A stretch of 64,000 nt of DNA from Atkinsonella hypoxylon. Lineage: Eukaryota > Ascomycota > Sordariomycetes > Hypocreales > Clavicipitaceae. The DNA is taken from positions 1 through 64,000 of the forward strand of contig JFHB01000147.1 of assembly GCA_000729835.1 (NCBI GenBank), given 5' to 3'. A program made the translations under genes and the position numbers. The notes under the pieces are model-generated. The model was not told the origin of the DNA and ran no database searches. It was given only the letters and a program-made list of their open reading frames with translations. Below are positions 22,501-33,860 of this stretch, piece after piece; within the stretch, counting starts at the first letter, position 1, and each line of letters begins with the position of its first letter.

Positions 22501-24380
22501 AGTAACAGTAAGGAGCTATTTAGCTGCTATTTTAGCCTAATATAGTAATTTAGCTCTTCTTTATATAGTAGAAGGCCTTAGGCCTTCTCTTCTTTAAAAA
22601 GATTATAAAAATCCTTTAATTTAAGTAGTAGCGTTAGTAGACTAAAACCTTCTAGAGAGATTTATAATAACAATATAAAGGTAATTTCCTAAAGACTTAT
22701 AGCAATAAAATATATAGTAACCTTCTAGCTCTTGCTCTATTTTATTAGAGCGCTATAAATTGCTACTAATACTAGTCTTATTAGGTCCTTAACGCCCTAA
22801 GAGCTTACTGCTTAAATTATAAGGCCCTTAGCCTTACCTACTAATAAGCTCTAGCTAGTAGCGTTAAGGACAACTCTATTATAAGCTAACTATAGACTCC
22901 TAAAGATATAATCTTAGGTTAAGCCTAGGATTATATAGGCTATTACTAAGAAGACCTAGCTGTTAATATCTACCTATAGGTAAACTAAAGAAGCAATTAA
23001 GGTGCTCCTTTAGTAGCTATTATAGAACTACTGTTTAACCTTTACTGCTATTTACACTATTCTTTTATATAGTAATAGAACTTACTTTAGGCTAAAGTAT
23101 TACACTAAACTCTTACTTATTATAGTAAAGTAGTTATACTTACTATTTATCTATATATTGTAGAACAACAGTTAGTTAAAGAGTATAGAGATAAAGAACA
23201 GTAATATATCTATTTTCTTAGTTATCTCTCTATATTCTTCTTTTAGCTGCTTACTAAGTAAGGGTTATTACGTTATCTATATTACCTTTACCTTTATATT
23301 AAGCTTAAGGCTAAAGGTAAGCTTTTTTCTAACTTATTAAAGTTCTCTTTCTATATATTATCTATAGCTACTACCTATACACTAGTTAATTCTAGCTTAT
23401 ATTCTACTAGTTATAATCTATATCCTTAAATATAGTGTTAAAATAACCTATATTAAAGGTATTACCTCTTTTAACAGTATTTCTTAAGTTTAGCTTTAAA
23501 TACTTACTTTACTTATAGAATATCTTTATTTAGTTATTTTACTCTAGATTTCTTTATACCTCTTTTCTATTTCTATTAGGTTTCTATAGTATTAACTCTA
23601 GTTATTTTAGTGTTACTATTCTAGAGCTCTTTAGAGCTAGAGCTGCATTTCTACTAGTGCTGTTCCTTAATGTAATATAACTTAAGGTTTAGCGCAATAC
23701 TATAGTAGCGCTTTACTGCTTAAAGGTAGTTATAATATAGAATATTTCTCTCTATACTATAATTCTTTATTTCCTTATTAAGCGCTATCTATAACTTAGC
23801 TAACTTTACGCTATTATTCTAGTTAGCTCTTTCTATTAGCGCAATTTTCTCTTTAAAATAAACGTAAAATTCTATAAACTACTTATTACTACTTTATTAA
23901 AGCTAATTAAGCTTAATTAGGGCTTAGTTTTACTAATAAGGATCTATAAAGACTAATTCTAAGTAATTAAGAAATCCCTATATATTATATTCCCTTACTT
24001 TACCTACTTTATAATAAGCAGCTACTCTTTACTAAACCTTAAGCAATAAGCTTTAGTATAAATAGTACTACTAGTTCTATATTATACTTATAAAGGCGCT
24101 ATTAGCCTAGAGCTTTTAGGTAATTGCTATTTACTAGGCCTAAAAGCTTTATTTATTTCTATTGTAAGGGTTTACTATAGGTAAAGGCTTCTATTTAGGT
24201 TTCTTTAGCTACTAGCCTACTGCAGCTTAAAGCTACTTCTCTATCTATATATAGTCTATTATAAAGTATTATAGTTCCTTTATTTATAGAGATTAGCTCT
24301 TAACTAACTTATAAAGTACTGCAATTTCTACTGCTTTTTAGCTAATTTCTACTGTACTTTTCTCTACCTCTCTATAGAGA
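19540..24380 (-). pseudogene. Gypsy-B gag-pol (copy 1)
   Basis: The minus-strand polyprotein is collinear with copy 2. Gag is about 24380-23370, RT about 22440-22020, RNase H about 21600-21260, integrase about 20830-19890 and chromodomain about 19735-19565. The RT site reads YLDN (near 22050-22035), so one catalytic aspartate survives here while copy 2 has YLNN. Frames are riddled with former-Gln stops. It would have copied and inserted the element's own genome. It is cut by no insertion; the nested chimera lies downstream of pol. Confidence 0.8.
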
Positions 24381-24475
24381 TTAAAAGAGTGCTTAGGCTA
24401 GCTAGCTAGGCCTTTATTACTATAACTAAACAATATTATTCTTACTAATGTTCTATCTATAGAATAATTATAGTA

Positions 24476-24798
24476 TATAATAGACTAGCCTAAGAGCTGC
24501 TGCTAACTAGCGTCTATAATAAGAACTATAATTATAGAGAGGAAAGAGAGAAGAGAAAAGGAACTAGAAGCCTCTTTATACTTCTATACTATATATTTAG
24601 AGGTAGGTCTATTCCCTTAGGAGCCCCTTTTAGTATATACTCTATAGCTAAGGTTCTCTCTCTAGGGCCTAGCGAAGTCTAGCTAACCCCTAAATAAATG
24701 CAGCTTACTTCTATCCCTTTACCTATATAGATCTCTGTCTCTCTCTTGCTGTCCTCCCTCTACTGAAAGACCCGAGCCTAAGGCTTAAGTCTATAACA
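24476..24798 (-). repeat. Gypsy-B 5' LTR (copy 1)
   Basis: It is 323 bp. On the plus strand it runs TATAATAGACTAGCC to CTATAACA. Differences from the 3' LTR at 13096 are transitions. The duplicated CTTAC follows at 24799. Confidence 0.92.
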
Positions 24799-24803
24799 CT
24801 TAC

Positions 24804-27800
24804 TAACAGTACTACAGCAACTCTAACGTTTAAGACAAAGGAATATAGACCTAGAAGGACTCTCTATATACTAATTAAGGAGAGGATTATAGCCTAGCCC
24901 TTTAGAGTCTATACTGTAGGGACATAACGCTCTACTAAGCAAGAAGGAGCTTTAGAAGACTAGGCTAAAAGGAAAGGAAAGAAAGCTAAGGAAGATAGCT
25001 CTATAGATATAAAAGTATAGCTTCTTGCGCAATTATTTAAAGATATTTTTTAGAAGAAGATTAGAGTTAGCTTGCAAGACCTATACTAACTAATGCCTAC
25101 ACTTACAGGAGCAATAGGGAATAAATGCTTAATGTAAGTAAATAGTGTTAATAAAGTCCGTTATATTAACAGAATAAGTGCTAAAGTTATACCTCTATAT
25201 TCTATCCTAAGGAAGAGGCAAAGAGTTAAGGAGCAAGAAGATTAATTAATTAATGTTATTAAAATAATATCTACTATAGTTAAAGAGGCAGCAGAAGACA
25301 ATAAGGAAGATATTACTAATAAATATATAAAACAACTGCCTAGTGGTATCTAGAAGGATTTATAGAATATTATATAAGAATGTATAGGAAATTATATTAA
25401 AGAGAAAAAGTCTATTGTAAACCTATAGGTAAATACGCTTTATATTAAAGGATTAAATAGTATTCTAAAGCTAAAAGCAATTATAAGCTATTTATAGAAC
25501 TTACTTTACCTTTAAGTATAACTTAAAAGCCTAAACTTTTTACTTATTAATAGTTTTATAGATTGTAGTTTATAAGAGAATATTATTACTAAGGACCTTA
25601 TTAAAGAGCTTAATTTAATAATAACTCTAATAAAGCAAAAAACTACTACTATATCTTTTACGTTATATAAGCTTATAATATTAAGAGAGGTAATAATAAA
25701 GCTATACCTTAGAAACGTTTAAACGCTAATTTACTTTTATATTGCGCTAAAGTCTTTATATATACAATTAATCCTTAAAATGCCTTTTATATATATAGCT
25801 AAAGTTACCTTTAAGTACAGTAATAAAGGAGGTAAGCTTCTCTTAAAGTGCTATTTTAGTAATATTATATTAGTCTTAAGGGTTACTAGAAGTGTTAAAT
25901 AGAAAACTACAATAGATAAAGTAATAGCTGCTAGCGTTAATCTAATCTTAATTAATAAGTTATTTAAGGATTTAGTCTATAATTAAATAGTTAAAGAGAG
26001 TCTTAAAGCTAAGTTAAATAACAATAAAGAGCTAGTACTTATAATAGAGAATAAGGGTGTAGCTATTATTAACCTTATAATAAAGGGAATAGCTAATTAG
26101 TATAAAAGCTAACTTAAAGAGGCTGTAGAGGAGATTTAGCCCTTAAGGCAATTACAGCTAATTAATCTAAAGGTAAATACATTATATAAGCAAAAAGCTA
26201 ATAAGATTCTACTAAAAGACAATATTCCCTTAAATAGATCTACGCTTAATAGAGATTCTAAGTAGAAATAGAAGAAGTAAAAAAAGGCAAAAGTATACTT
26301 AAATAAATTAGGAAAATACACTAAATATATTATAGAAAGATTTAGTAAAAAACCCTAAGGATTTTAAATAACAAAAAAGCGCTTAAATTAAATAGTTAAA
26401 TAAGTATAAAAACATTTAACAGTAAAAGAAGTTAATGTTTTTAAGGAAATCCTCTATAACTAAAAGGCAGCACTAGTATAGAACTTATTAGAGTGTAGAA
26501 AGATTAATCCTTTAGTTATACTGCTTTAAGTTATCTATACTATTGCTTATAGAGCTTAAAAAGTAAAGTTAATACTAATATCTATTAGCCTATAAGGGAG
26601 ACTAGTTAATTTATTAAAAAAGAAGCTTTAGTATAGGTTATTAGAAAAGAGTTATAGATCTTATAGAAACCCTTACTTTTTAGTAATAAAGAAGAATAAA
26701 GGGATATAGCTAGTGCTGTTTACAATAGTCTACAATAAGATTACAATATAGAATGCCTATATTCTAGAAGAAGTAGAGGCTTTTAGCGAAGAATTTAGAA
26801 TATATAAGATACTTTTAGTTATTAATTTGCTGTTAGGCTATAACTAAGTGCTACTTATAGAGGAAAGTAGGGACTTAATAATAATTTTAACAGCAATAGA
26901 GCTTCTACAGCTTTATATACTTCCTTAGGGAGTAACTAACTCTATTGCTTAATTTATTTAAATAGTAAGAAGAATTCTTTTTAACCTAATTCCTTATACT
27001 TATAAGCCTTTCTTAAACAATATTGCAGTAAAAGGCTCTACTACTATATATAATAGAGAGAAAGTGTTGCCTAATATATAAAGATATATTATAGAATATT
27101 TAATTAATATTAATAAAGTCCTTATTAATATTAAGCTAGCTAGTTACACTATATCTACTGTAAAATTAAAGCTATACTAGAAGACTATAGAGATTATTAG
27201 ATTTATATACAGCACTAATAGAAGGAAACCTTTAGAAGTAAAAGTAATAAAGATTCTAGAGTAAATAGAGTGTAAGAATGTTTTTAAGGTTAAATCCTTT
27301 CTTAGGCTTATAGGCTGTTATTGTATTTAGGTATAGTATTACTCTATAAAAGCTAAGCCTCTTATAATCTTACTTAAGAAGGGTGCTAAGTAGACTTAAG
27401 AACTAAACTAGAAGAACGCTATAGAGGTCCTTAAGCATATAATAATAACTACACTAGTTTTTATAATAATTAATCTTAGCCTAAGCGCTAGAGAAATTAT
27501 ATTAATAGTTAATATAAGCTTAAAAGAATAAAGAGCAGTTTTAATATAAATTGTTAATAGGCAATAACACTCTATATAATATAAAAGCAGATATTAGAGC
27601 AATTTAGAAATTAAGTATAATAGAATAAAGCAGAAATATAGAGCTGTTGTCTATATATTAAGAAGGCTATAAATTTATCTCTATAGAGTTCCCTTTACTC
27701 TAGAGACTAATTCTTAGGTGCTTATATATTAGCTTAATAGCGCTATTAATAACGTCCTAGGCGCGCTCGTTACGCAATAGATTAGTTACATTATGCTGTT

Positions 27801-28047
27801 TAATTTTACAGCTAGGTATATTCTAGGAGAAAAGAATAAGATAGCTAATGCTTTATTGCGTAAGGAAGGCAGGCCTTCTAATGCATTAGATTGAGCAGCT
27901 AAAGGGGACATTAAAGATTTTATCGACCTACAGCTTAACGTTAATAAGATCCAGCTGCGCAATAGGGTATACTACACTCCTAGGACTTAATAAATTGTGG
28001 ATTTCCTTTTAACGTTGTAAAGACTATCTAATTTAGACAAGAGTAAG
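24804..28047 (+). pseudogene. Gypsy-A pol: protease/linker, RT, RNase H (copy 1)
   Basis: This continues the gag-pol frame after the Gypsy-B insertion. A long Lys-rich linker and probable protease region is followed by RT at about 26610-27130, with NPYFLVIKKNKG at 26668. The next RT block is LYILP*GVTNS, and the active-site block reads FLNN at 27010-27021 (normally FxDD), so both catalytic Asp are Asn. RNase H runs about 27460-27900 and ends with the gypsy-type YILGEKNKIANALLR. The frame stops at 28047, about where the integrase would begin; integrase is present in copy 2. Confidence 0.85.
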
Positions 28048-28741
28048 TGTTAAAAATAAGCTACCCTGTATAGCCTATTTTTATGCCTACTAGTTGCTCT
28101 ATCACGTGACCCTCATTAGGTCTTGTTACGTTGATTTTTGGTAGAGATATCGTTGTTACTAGATGTAAACATCTAGATTTAACTAAGGCAAAGTTGCCTA
28201 ACCTATAGTTAACTTTAACTGCGATTTTCTCCACAACTAGCAATGGTAGAAATTCAAGAAGTATACCATTCGAAAGCTAAGAATTAGGGCTATCTAATGG
28301 TATAATTGTTGGATAGGGTTGCTTATAAGGGTTGCTTGTTATTAGTGGAATTTATTAAATTATGCACATAGGCATCTCGTTTGTATAGCTGTGAGTCGAT
28401 TTTTTTGTTTTTATATAGTAAATCTTTTTACAGAAATTATAAAGTGGCCTACAAGCCCCTTCTAGCGACTACAGCCCGCTAATATAGTTAGAGGGTCTAT
28501 AAGGGACTAGAAAGATTTAAGATTCTACCGTTACTGTTCGTTACAGCGCTCTTAATATAAGATACCACTATTATTATAGTTATTTACTGCCTCTACGTGA
28601 TCTATACTATACACTACAGCTTGATTTAGGCCGCTGCTACTTCTACTACATAATAATTGCTAGGAGCAATTACAGGTGCTAAATCTAAGAGACCACTACT
28701 CTCTTAGATATTTAGTCCTGTAATCCCTATTATTTTCAATA
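28048..28741 (+). repeat. Copia-A LTR 1 of the array
   Basis: It is 694 bp, from TGTTAAAAATAAGC to TTTTCAATA. Diagnostic variants are the short GATGTAAACATC form in the 5' half, as at 367, and ATATAAGATAC...TATTATTATAG in the 3' half, as at 62161. It thus combines markers found separately elsewhere. Confidence 0.9.
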
Positions 28742-29687
28742 GGTTATAAGCCCAGAAGACCTATCTGCAAGCTATTAGCCCGCTAAAATCTACTATTGTG
28801 TACTGTATTACCCACTAGAAGCTATATTGAGACCTGCGCTAGCAGCTATCGCTGCTATTAGTAGCTTGCTGGAAGCTATTAATACCTGCCGCACACACAT
28901 CGCCAGCCACTATACTGGTGTTTTTATTCTGCCCACCCTATGCCTCCTGCACTAGTTCTATGCACCTAGTGCATATACACTTTTGAAGCTATTCTCAATA
29001 GCTAGGTTCTATTGTTGCGCAACATCAAAATATATACATCTGTACACATTACATTCGCACTGTAAATCGTTTTATTAGGCACTGCCTAATCAATTATTTC
29101 CATTAAGAAATAAGCTTAGCGCTGCACTACATCGCTTGTTGTTGTGCTGTTATCTTGTATATTGTGCACCCTATGCACCTCTGTTAGTAGCTATACTACA
29201 ATTTGTAGTGCACACCTAACAGCTCTTGTTGCTGTTAGATATTTCTGTGTTTTCGGTTGCAGAATCAATTTGTGTAGTAATCCCACTGGTTGGGATTTTA
29301 AAGTGGGAATTAGCTGGATATCCCTAAATTAGCTGTGCCTAGGTCTTTACTAATTTGTTAGAACCTAATTAGAGAAGAATCTCCTAAATTTTTTGGCTAA
29401 AAATAGCTAGCGCCTGTGTTTTATGCCTCTCGCGACCGCTTGTTAATCTAGTCTGCTATATAAATTGTATGTGCATATAGATCGCGATATAATGCAGCCT
29501 TTAGAGCCCGTTATACCTACTACGAAAGAAATTGGAGAAAAATCTCAGTATAATTTCTGAAGATATAGGACACTTCTAGCCTATATTTAGTAAGATTTAT
29601 TACTGTTATTTACTACTATTTCCACTGTAATTTAGGCTATAATTAGCTATAAAGAGCGTTAAATTAGCTATATTTTAAACCCTTAAA
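28742..29687 (+). other. Copia-A leader with primer-binding site
   Basis: It starts GGTTATAAGCCCAG, the half-tRNA-type primer site. The leader of about 930 bp has no supported frame. Near 29578 it lacks a segment present in the copies at 1890 and 44800. The short open frame at 29144-29332 is not conserved and is not counted as a gene. Confidence 0.6.
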
Positions 29688-31170
29688 ATAGCACCAAAAG
29701 GAATAGGCAAGGGAAAGAGCATAAGCCCTGAACGGGGTAGTGGTTCTAGTACACCAGCTACAGCTGCTACTAGCTTTCCTGGTCCAGTAAGGTCCCCCCC
29801 TCAGCCAGTAGATTCCTCTTCTAATGAAGAAGATTATACAGCTAAGAAGGCTCTAAAGGAAGCTAGATTAGCTTCTAAAAGAGTAGTGTAAGTCTATAAT
29901 ATGCAAGCTGATCTAAAAGCTTAAATAGACAAGCAACAAGAGACCCTAAATAGATTTATTAGGCATAGTGAAGTAAAACAAAGCTAAAATGAAGGTAATA
30001 TAGCTGATTTACTAAGTAAATTAGATACTATAATTACATCTATAGGTAATCTCTCTATAGGGTCTCCCTCTAAGGTAGTAGATCCTATTACTTCTAAAAG
30101 AGCTTCTAAAGTCTCTTTTAAAGCCCCTAAACCTTCTAGTTCCTCTAATAGTGCTACTTTTCTGCCTGCTTTTAATAAAGGCACTATAAAAGAGTTAAAT
30201 AAGAAGGTCCACTCTATTCTAGAGGCTGCTAAGCTAAAAGGCCCTAAAAATTTTAAACAGTAGAAGCAAGCTTTAACTATTTAATTTAGGGCACTAGGAT
30301 TCCCTTAATTTATTAATAATCCTAGTATAGCTAGTACATTAGTAGATTTAGAGCAAGCTATTATCCTTATAATTATAAGAGATAGTTGCTAATCTAGACC
30401 TTAAGCTGCTATAAGCTAGCATAAGTCCCCTGTAGATGCCTATAACGTTCTAGTTAGGCAGTATTTGTAGAGTGCTAAAATACAATGTAGTACGCTATAT
30501 ACTAGTTATTACAACTTATCGTTTTCGAACTATAAGGGATCTTTAGAGGCCTTTAATGCTGAATTTAATAATTTACTAGCTAGATTACAGCTCTATAGTG
30601 TAGCTATTAATTCTATTAACTAGGTAAATCATTATATTAATGCTTTAAAGAAGACCTTCCCTAGCTGGGCTAAAAGGCAGCGATATTCTATTAGAGCTGC
30701 TAGAGCATAAGGTCTATCTGTAAAAATGCTGAATTTACAGTTCCTTATAGCTAACTTATTAGAAGAACAAAGAGATAAAAGCTTCTCTATATCTAAGGCT
30801 CTTAGTTATAAAGCTTCTAATTCTAATGGTTCTAATAATAAGGCTAATTAAGGAAAGAATCCTCCTAATTAGAAGAAGAATTCCGATTCTAATTCTAACG
30901 ATTCTAATGCCTCTAAAGAAAAAGATTAAGATAAAGCCTCTAAGAATAAGAAGAAGTGGAAGGGCCGAAGAAGAAGTAATAAAAACTCTAGGAATAAGGA
31001 TAGAGAAGCTGCTTTTGCTATAGGTTGTTATAACCTATCTACTAGCAACCAGGATACTATAGATTTCGATAGTGAATCTAGCAGTTCTAGTAGTAATGAT
31101 TCTTACGATTTAGATACGGAATCCACTACTAGTGATACTAGTACTACTAGTAATAATACCCCTTCTTTTA
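29688..31170 (+). pseudogene. Copia-A gag (array unit 1)
   Basis: It starts at ATA (former ATG) GCACCAAAAGG and is homologous over its length to the minus-strand gag at 10367. A conserved middle (about 30200-30700) has motifs such as GPKNFK, SPVDAYNVLV and EAFNAEFNNLL. A Ser/Asn-rich region follows, with a basic KKKWKGRRR patch near 30950 and then an acidic Ser-rich run (near 31070-31150) before protease. No zinc knuckle was found. This copy has fewer stops than the others. Confidence 0.8.
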
Positions 31171-32425
31171 ATTACTCTAACGGAATAATTAAAAACTCCC
31201 TACTATACAATATAGGTTCTACCTGTTATATAGTTAACAATAAGGCATTTTTTAGGACTTTTAAGCCTATAAAAAAGGGTAAAACCGCGCCTATTGCTAC
31301 TGGAGGAGGTCCTATTTATCCTAAAGGACAGGGAACTGCTGTATTCTAGGTACTAGTTAGTATAAATCCAGCTAAATACAGGCCTTTAGCTCTAAAGGAT
31401 GCTCTATATTACCTAGGTTTAGATACCAACCTAATTAGTAGTCTAAAGTACTATTTAACAGGGGGCACTCTCCTTAGACATTAGCTATTTCTAGCTAATA
31501 GAAGCTGCTGTGGGCTTCTAAATCCCAAAAAGCATAGTTTCTTCTTACAGCTTAAGGGGCAAGAGACCCCTAGAGTGTGTAAAAACCACGTAAATCTCTC
31601 TTATATAGGATTTACTAGCAATAGTTATAATAGCGGTTATAATGCTAGTTATCCTATAGAGGTTTAAATCCCTTAACAGCCTAGTTTTAATCCTAAGGAA
31701 TATAGCTGTATCGAGGAATTATCTAATTTTAAAGAAGAAGATAATACCAATAACGATATTATAGAGCCATTAGCCCTAGTTCCTAAACGGGCTCCTAGTT
31801 AGATTCCTTCTAATAACAGGGATTTAGAAGGTCTAAATCCTAAGTTGCTGGATATTAGAGGAAATAGCCGTCTAGATCCCTTAAACGAGGCCCGTAGTTC
31901 TTAAGAGATCTAGCAAGATAGGGAGCAACAGGAAGCTAGCTCTAATGATAATTCTAGTAGTAATCCTACTGCTTCTTCTTCCTATAAGAAGCTCCTAGAA
32001 TTAGCTGCTACTTAGCACGTTAGATTAGGGCATATAGGACTCCCTTTACTAAAGAAGACTGCTTCTATTACTAAAGGTATTCCTAATTTTACAAAAATTA
32101 AGGAAAAGGATTTTAACTGCCTAGCTTGCAACTAAGCTAAAGCTGTTAGAAGACCTAGCAAGCATGCTATTCCTAACCCCCCTAGATGTTTAGATATTAT
32201 AGAGGGAGATACCGTTAAAATAGAGCCTATACTGCATAATAAGAGGCCTCTAGTTCTTTTTCTAATTGATAGAAAATCACGGTATAAGTGGTCTTTTAAT
32301 CTAGCTAATAAAGAGGGTTCTACTCTCTATAGCTGTATTAAAGGCTTCTTTAAGGAATTAAAGAACCAGTATAACTGCTACCCTAAACACCTTTATTTTG
32401 ATAGTGGTACAGAAATCGATACTAG
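31171..32425 (+). pseudogene. Copia-A pol part 1: protease and first half of integrase
   Basis: The protease-like site reads YNIGSTCYI near 31205, where DTG or DSG is expected. The GAG-pre-integrase/HHCC region has RLGHIG near 32020 and CLACN near 32123. The first integrase aspartate is kept in FLIDRKSRYKW (near 32258), and the second block is YFDSGTEID (32395-32420). The Gypsy-B insertion falls directly after that block. The frame resumes at 40520. Confidence 0.85.
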
Positions 32426-32748
32426 TGTTATAGACTCAAGCCTTAGGCTTGGGTCTTTCAGTAGAGAGAGGACAGCAGAAGAGGGACAGAGATCTATATA
32501 GGTAAAGGGATAGAAGCAAGCTGCATTTATTTAGGGGTTACTTAGACTTTACTAGGCCCTAGAGAGAGAACCTTAGCTATAAAGTATATACTAAAAGGGG
32601 CTCCTAAGGGGATAAACCTACCCTTAGATATATAGTATAGAGGTATAAAGAGGCTTCTAGTTCCTTCTCTCTTTCTTCTTTTCTCTCTATAATTATAGTT
32701 CTTATTATAGACGCTAGTTAGTAGTAGCTACTAGGTTAGTTTATTATA
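32426..32748 (+). repeat. Gypsy-B 5' LTR (copy 2)
   Basis: It runs TGTTATAGACTCAAGCC to TTATTATA. An inverted repeat lies at 32433-32455 (GACTCAAGCC / GGCTTGGGTC, one mismatch). The first 60 bp keep more C and G than the rest, suggesting uneven RIP. Confidence 0.93.
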
Positions 32749-32759
32749 TACTATAATTA

Positions 32760-33860
32760 TCCTATAGATAGAACACTAGTAAGAACAATGTTGTTTAGTT
32801 ATAGCAATAAGGGTTTAGCTAGTTAGCCTAAGTACTCTTTTAACCTCTATAAAGAGATAGAGAAAAATACAGTAGAAATTAGCTAGAAAGCAGTAGAAAT
32901 TATAGCGCTTTATGAATTAGTTAAGAGCTAATCTCTATAGATAAAGGAACTATAACGCTTTACAATAAACTATATATAAAAAGAGAAGCAGCTTTAAGCT
33001 GCAGTAAGCTAGCAGCTAGAGAAACCTAAATAGAAGCCTCTACCTATAGTAAACCCTTATAATAGAAATAAATAGAGCTTTTAGGCCTAGTAAATAGTAA
33101 TTACCTAAAAGCTTTAAGCTAATAGCGCCTTTATAAGTATAATATAGAACTAGTAGTACTACTTATACTAAAGCTTATTGCCTAAGGTTTAGTAAAGAGT
33201 AGCTACTTATTATAAGGTAGGTAAAGTAAGGGAATATAATATATAGAGGTTCCTTAATTACTTAGAATTAGTCTTTATAGATCCTTACTAATAGAACTAA
33301 GCTCTAATTAAGCTTAATTAGCTTTAATAAAGTAATAATAAGTAGTTTATAGAATTCTACGTTTATTTTAAGAAGAAAATCGCGCTAATAGAAGAGGCTA
33401 ACTAGAATAATAGCGTAAAGTTAGCTAAGTTATAGATAGCGCTTAATAAGGAAATAAGGGATTATAGTGTAAAGAGAGATATTCTCTATTATAACTACCT
33501 TTAAGCAGTAGAGCGCTACTGTAGTATTGCACTAAACCTTAAGTTATATTATATTAAGGAATAGCACTAGCTAAAATGTAGCTCTAGCTCTAAAGAGCTC
33601 TAGAATAGTAACACTAAAATAACTAAGGTTAATACTATAGAAACCTAATAGAGATAGAAAGAGAGTGTAAAGAAATCTAGGGTAAAACAACTAAATAAGA
33701 ATACTTTATAAGTAAAGTAAGCATTTAAGGCTAAACTTAAAAAACACTACTAAAAGAGGTAATACCTTTAGTGTAAGTTGTTTTAATACTATATTTAAGG
33801 ATGTAGATAGCAACTAGCAGAATGTAAGCTAGAGTTAACTAGTATATAGGCAGTAGCAAT
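32760..33860 (+). pseudogene. Gypsy-B gag (copy 2)
   Basis: The frame shows a retrotransposon capsid-like region around 33230-33500 (FIDPY, IEFYVYFKKKIALIEEAN). A Cys-containing stretch near 33765-33830 (LQCKLF...GC...LAECK) may be a degenerate zinc knuckle. It lies directly upstream of pol on the same strand. The start codon cannot be fixed because ATGs are scarce. It would form the particle; it is inactive because of many stops. Confidence 0.6.

Larger units (their letters stand above)
13096..24798 (-). mobile_element. Gypsy-B copy 1 (chromovirus), minus strand, with nested insertion
   Basis: Its 323-bp LTRs lie at 13096-13418 (3') and 24476-24798 (5'). CTTAC is duplicated at 13091-13095 and 24799-24803, proving insertion into Gypsy-A gag. 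Removing the nested element and its duplicated GCAAC leaves 8086 bp, matching the 8089 bp of copy 2. Orientation follows from the polypurine tract beside the left LTR and from pol, which reads on the minus strand. Confidence 0.93.
10468..28047 (+). mobile_element. Gypsy-A copy 1, interrupted and lacking its 3' end
   Basis: This is a Ty3/gypsy element on the plus strand. The 5' LTR is at 10468-10956, gag at about 11570-13095, then an 11.7-kb Gypsy-B insertion with CTTAC duplicated on both sides, then protease, RT and RNase H at 24804-28047. It stops at 28047, where a Copia-A LTR starts. The intact copy (47348-59085) shows that integrase, the long 3' region and the 3' LTR are missing. They do not reappear to the right of the Copia-A array, so they were lost or moved. 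Confidence 0.9.

Noticed and set aside
26136..26321. Phe/Tyr-rich minus-strand frames here and at 51303-51515
   Set aside because: They are antisense to the Lys-rich linker of Gypsy-A pol. The hydrophobic composition is just the complement of AAA/AAG codons, not membrane segments.
29144..29332. 62-codon frame in the Copia-A leader
   Set aside because: It is not conserved in the leaders at 1061 and 43973 and has no recognisable features.
30826..31023. 65-codon plus-strand frame rich in Ile, Leu and Arg
   Set aside because: It is out of frame with Copia-A gag, which covers the same bases.
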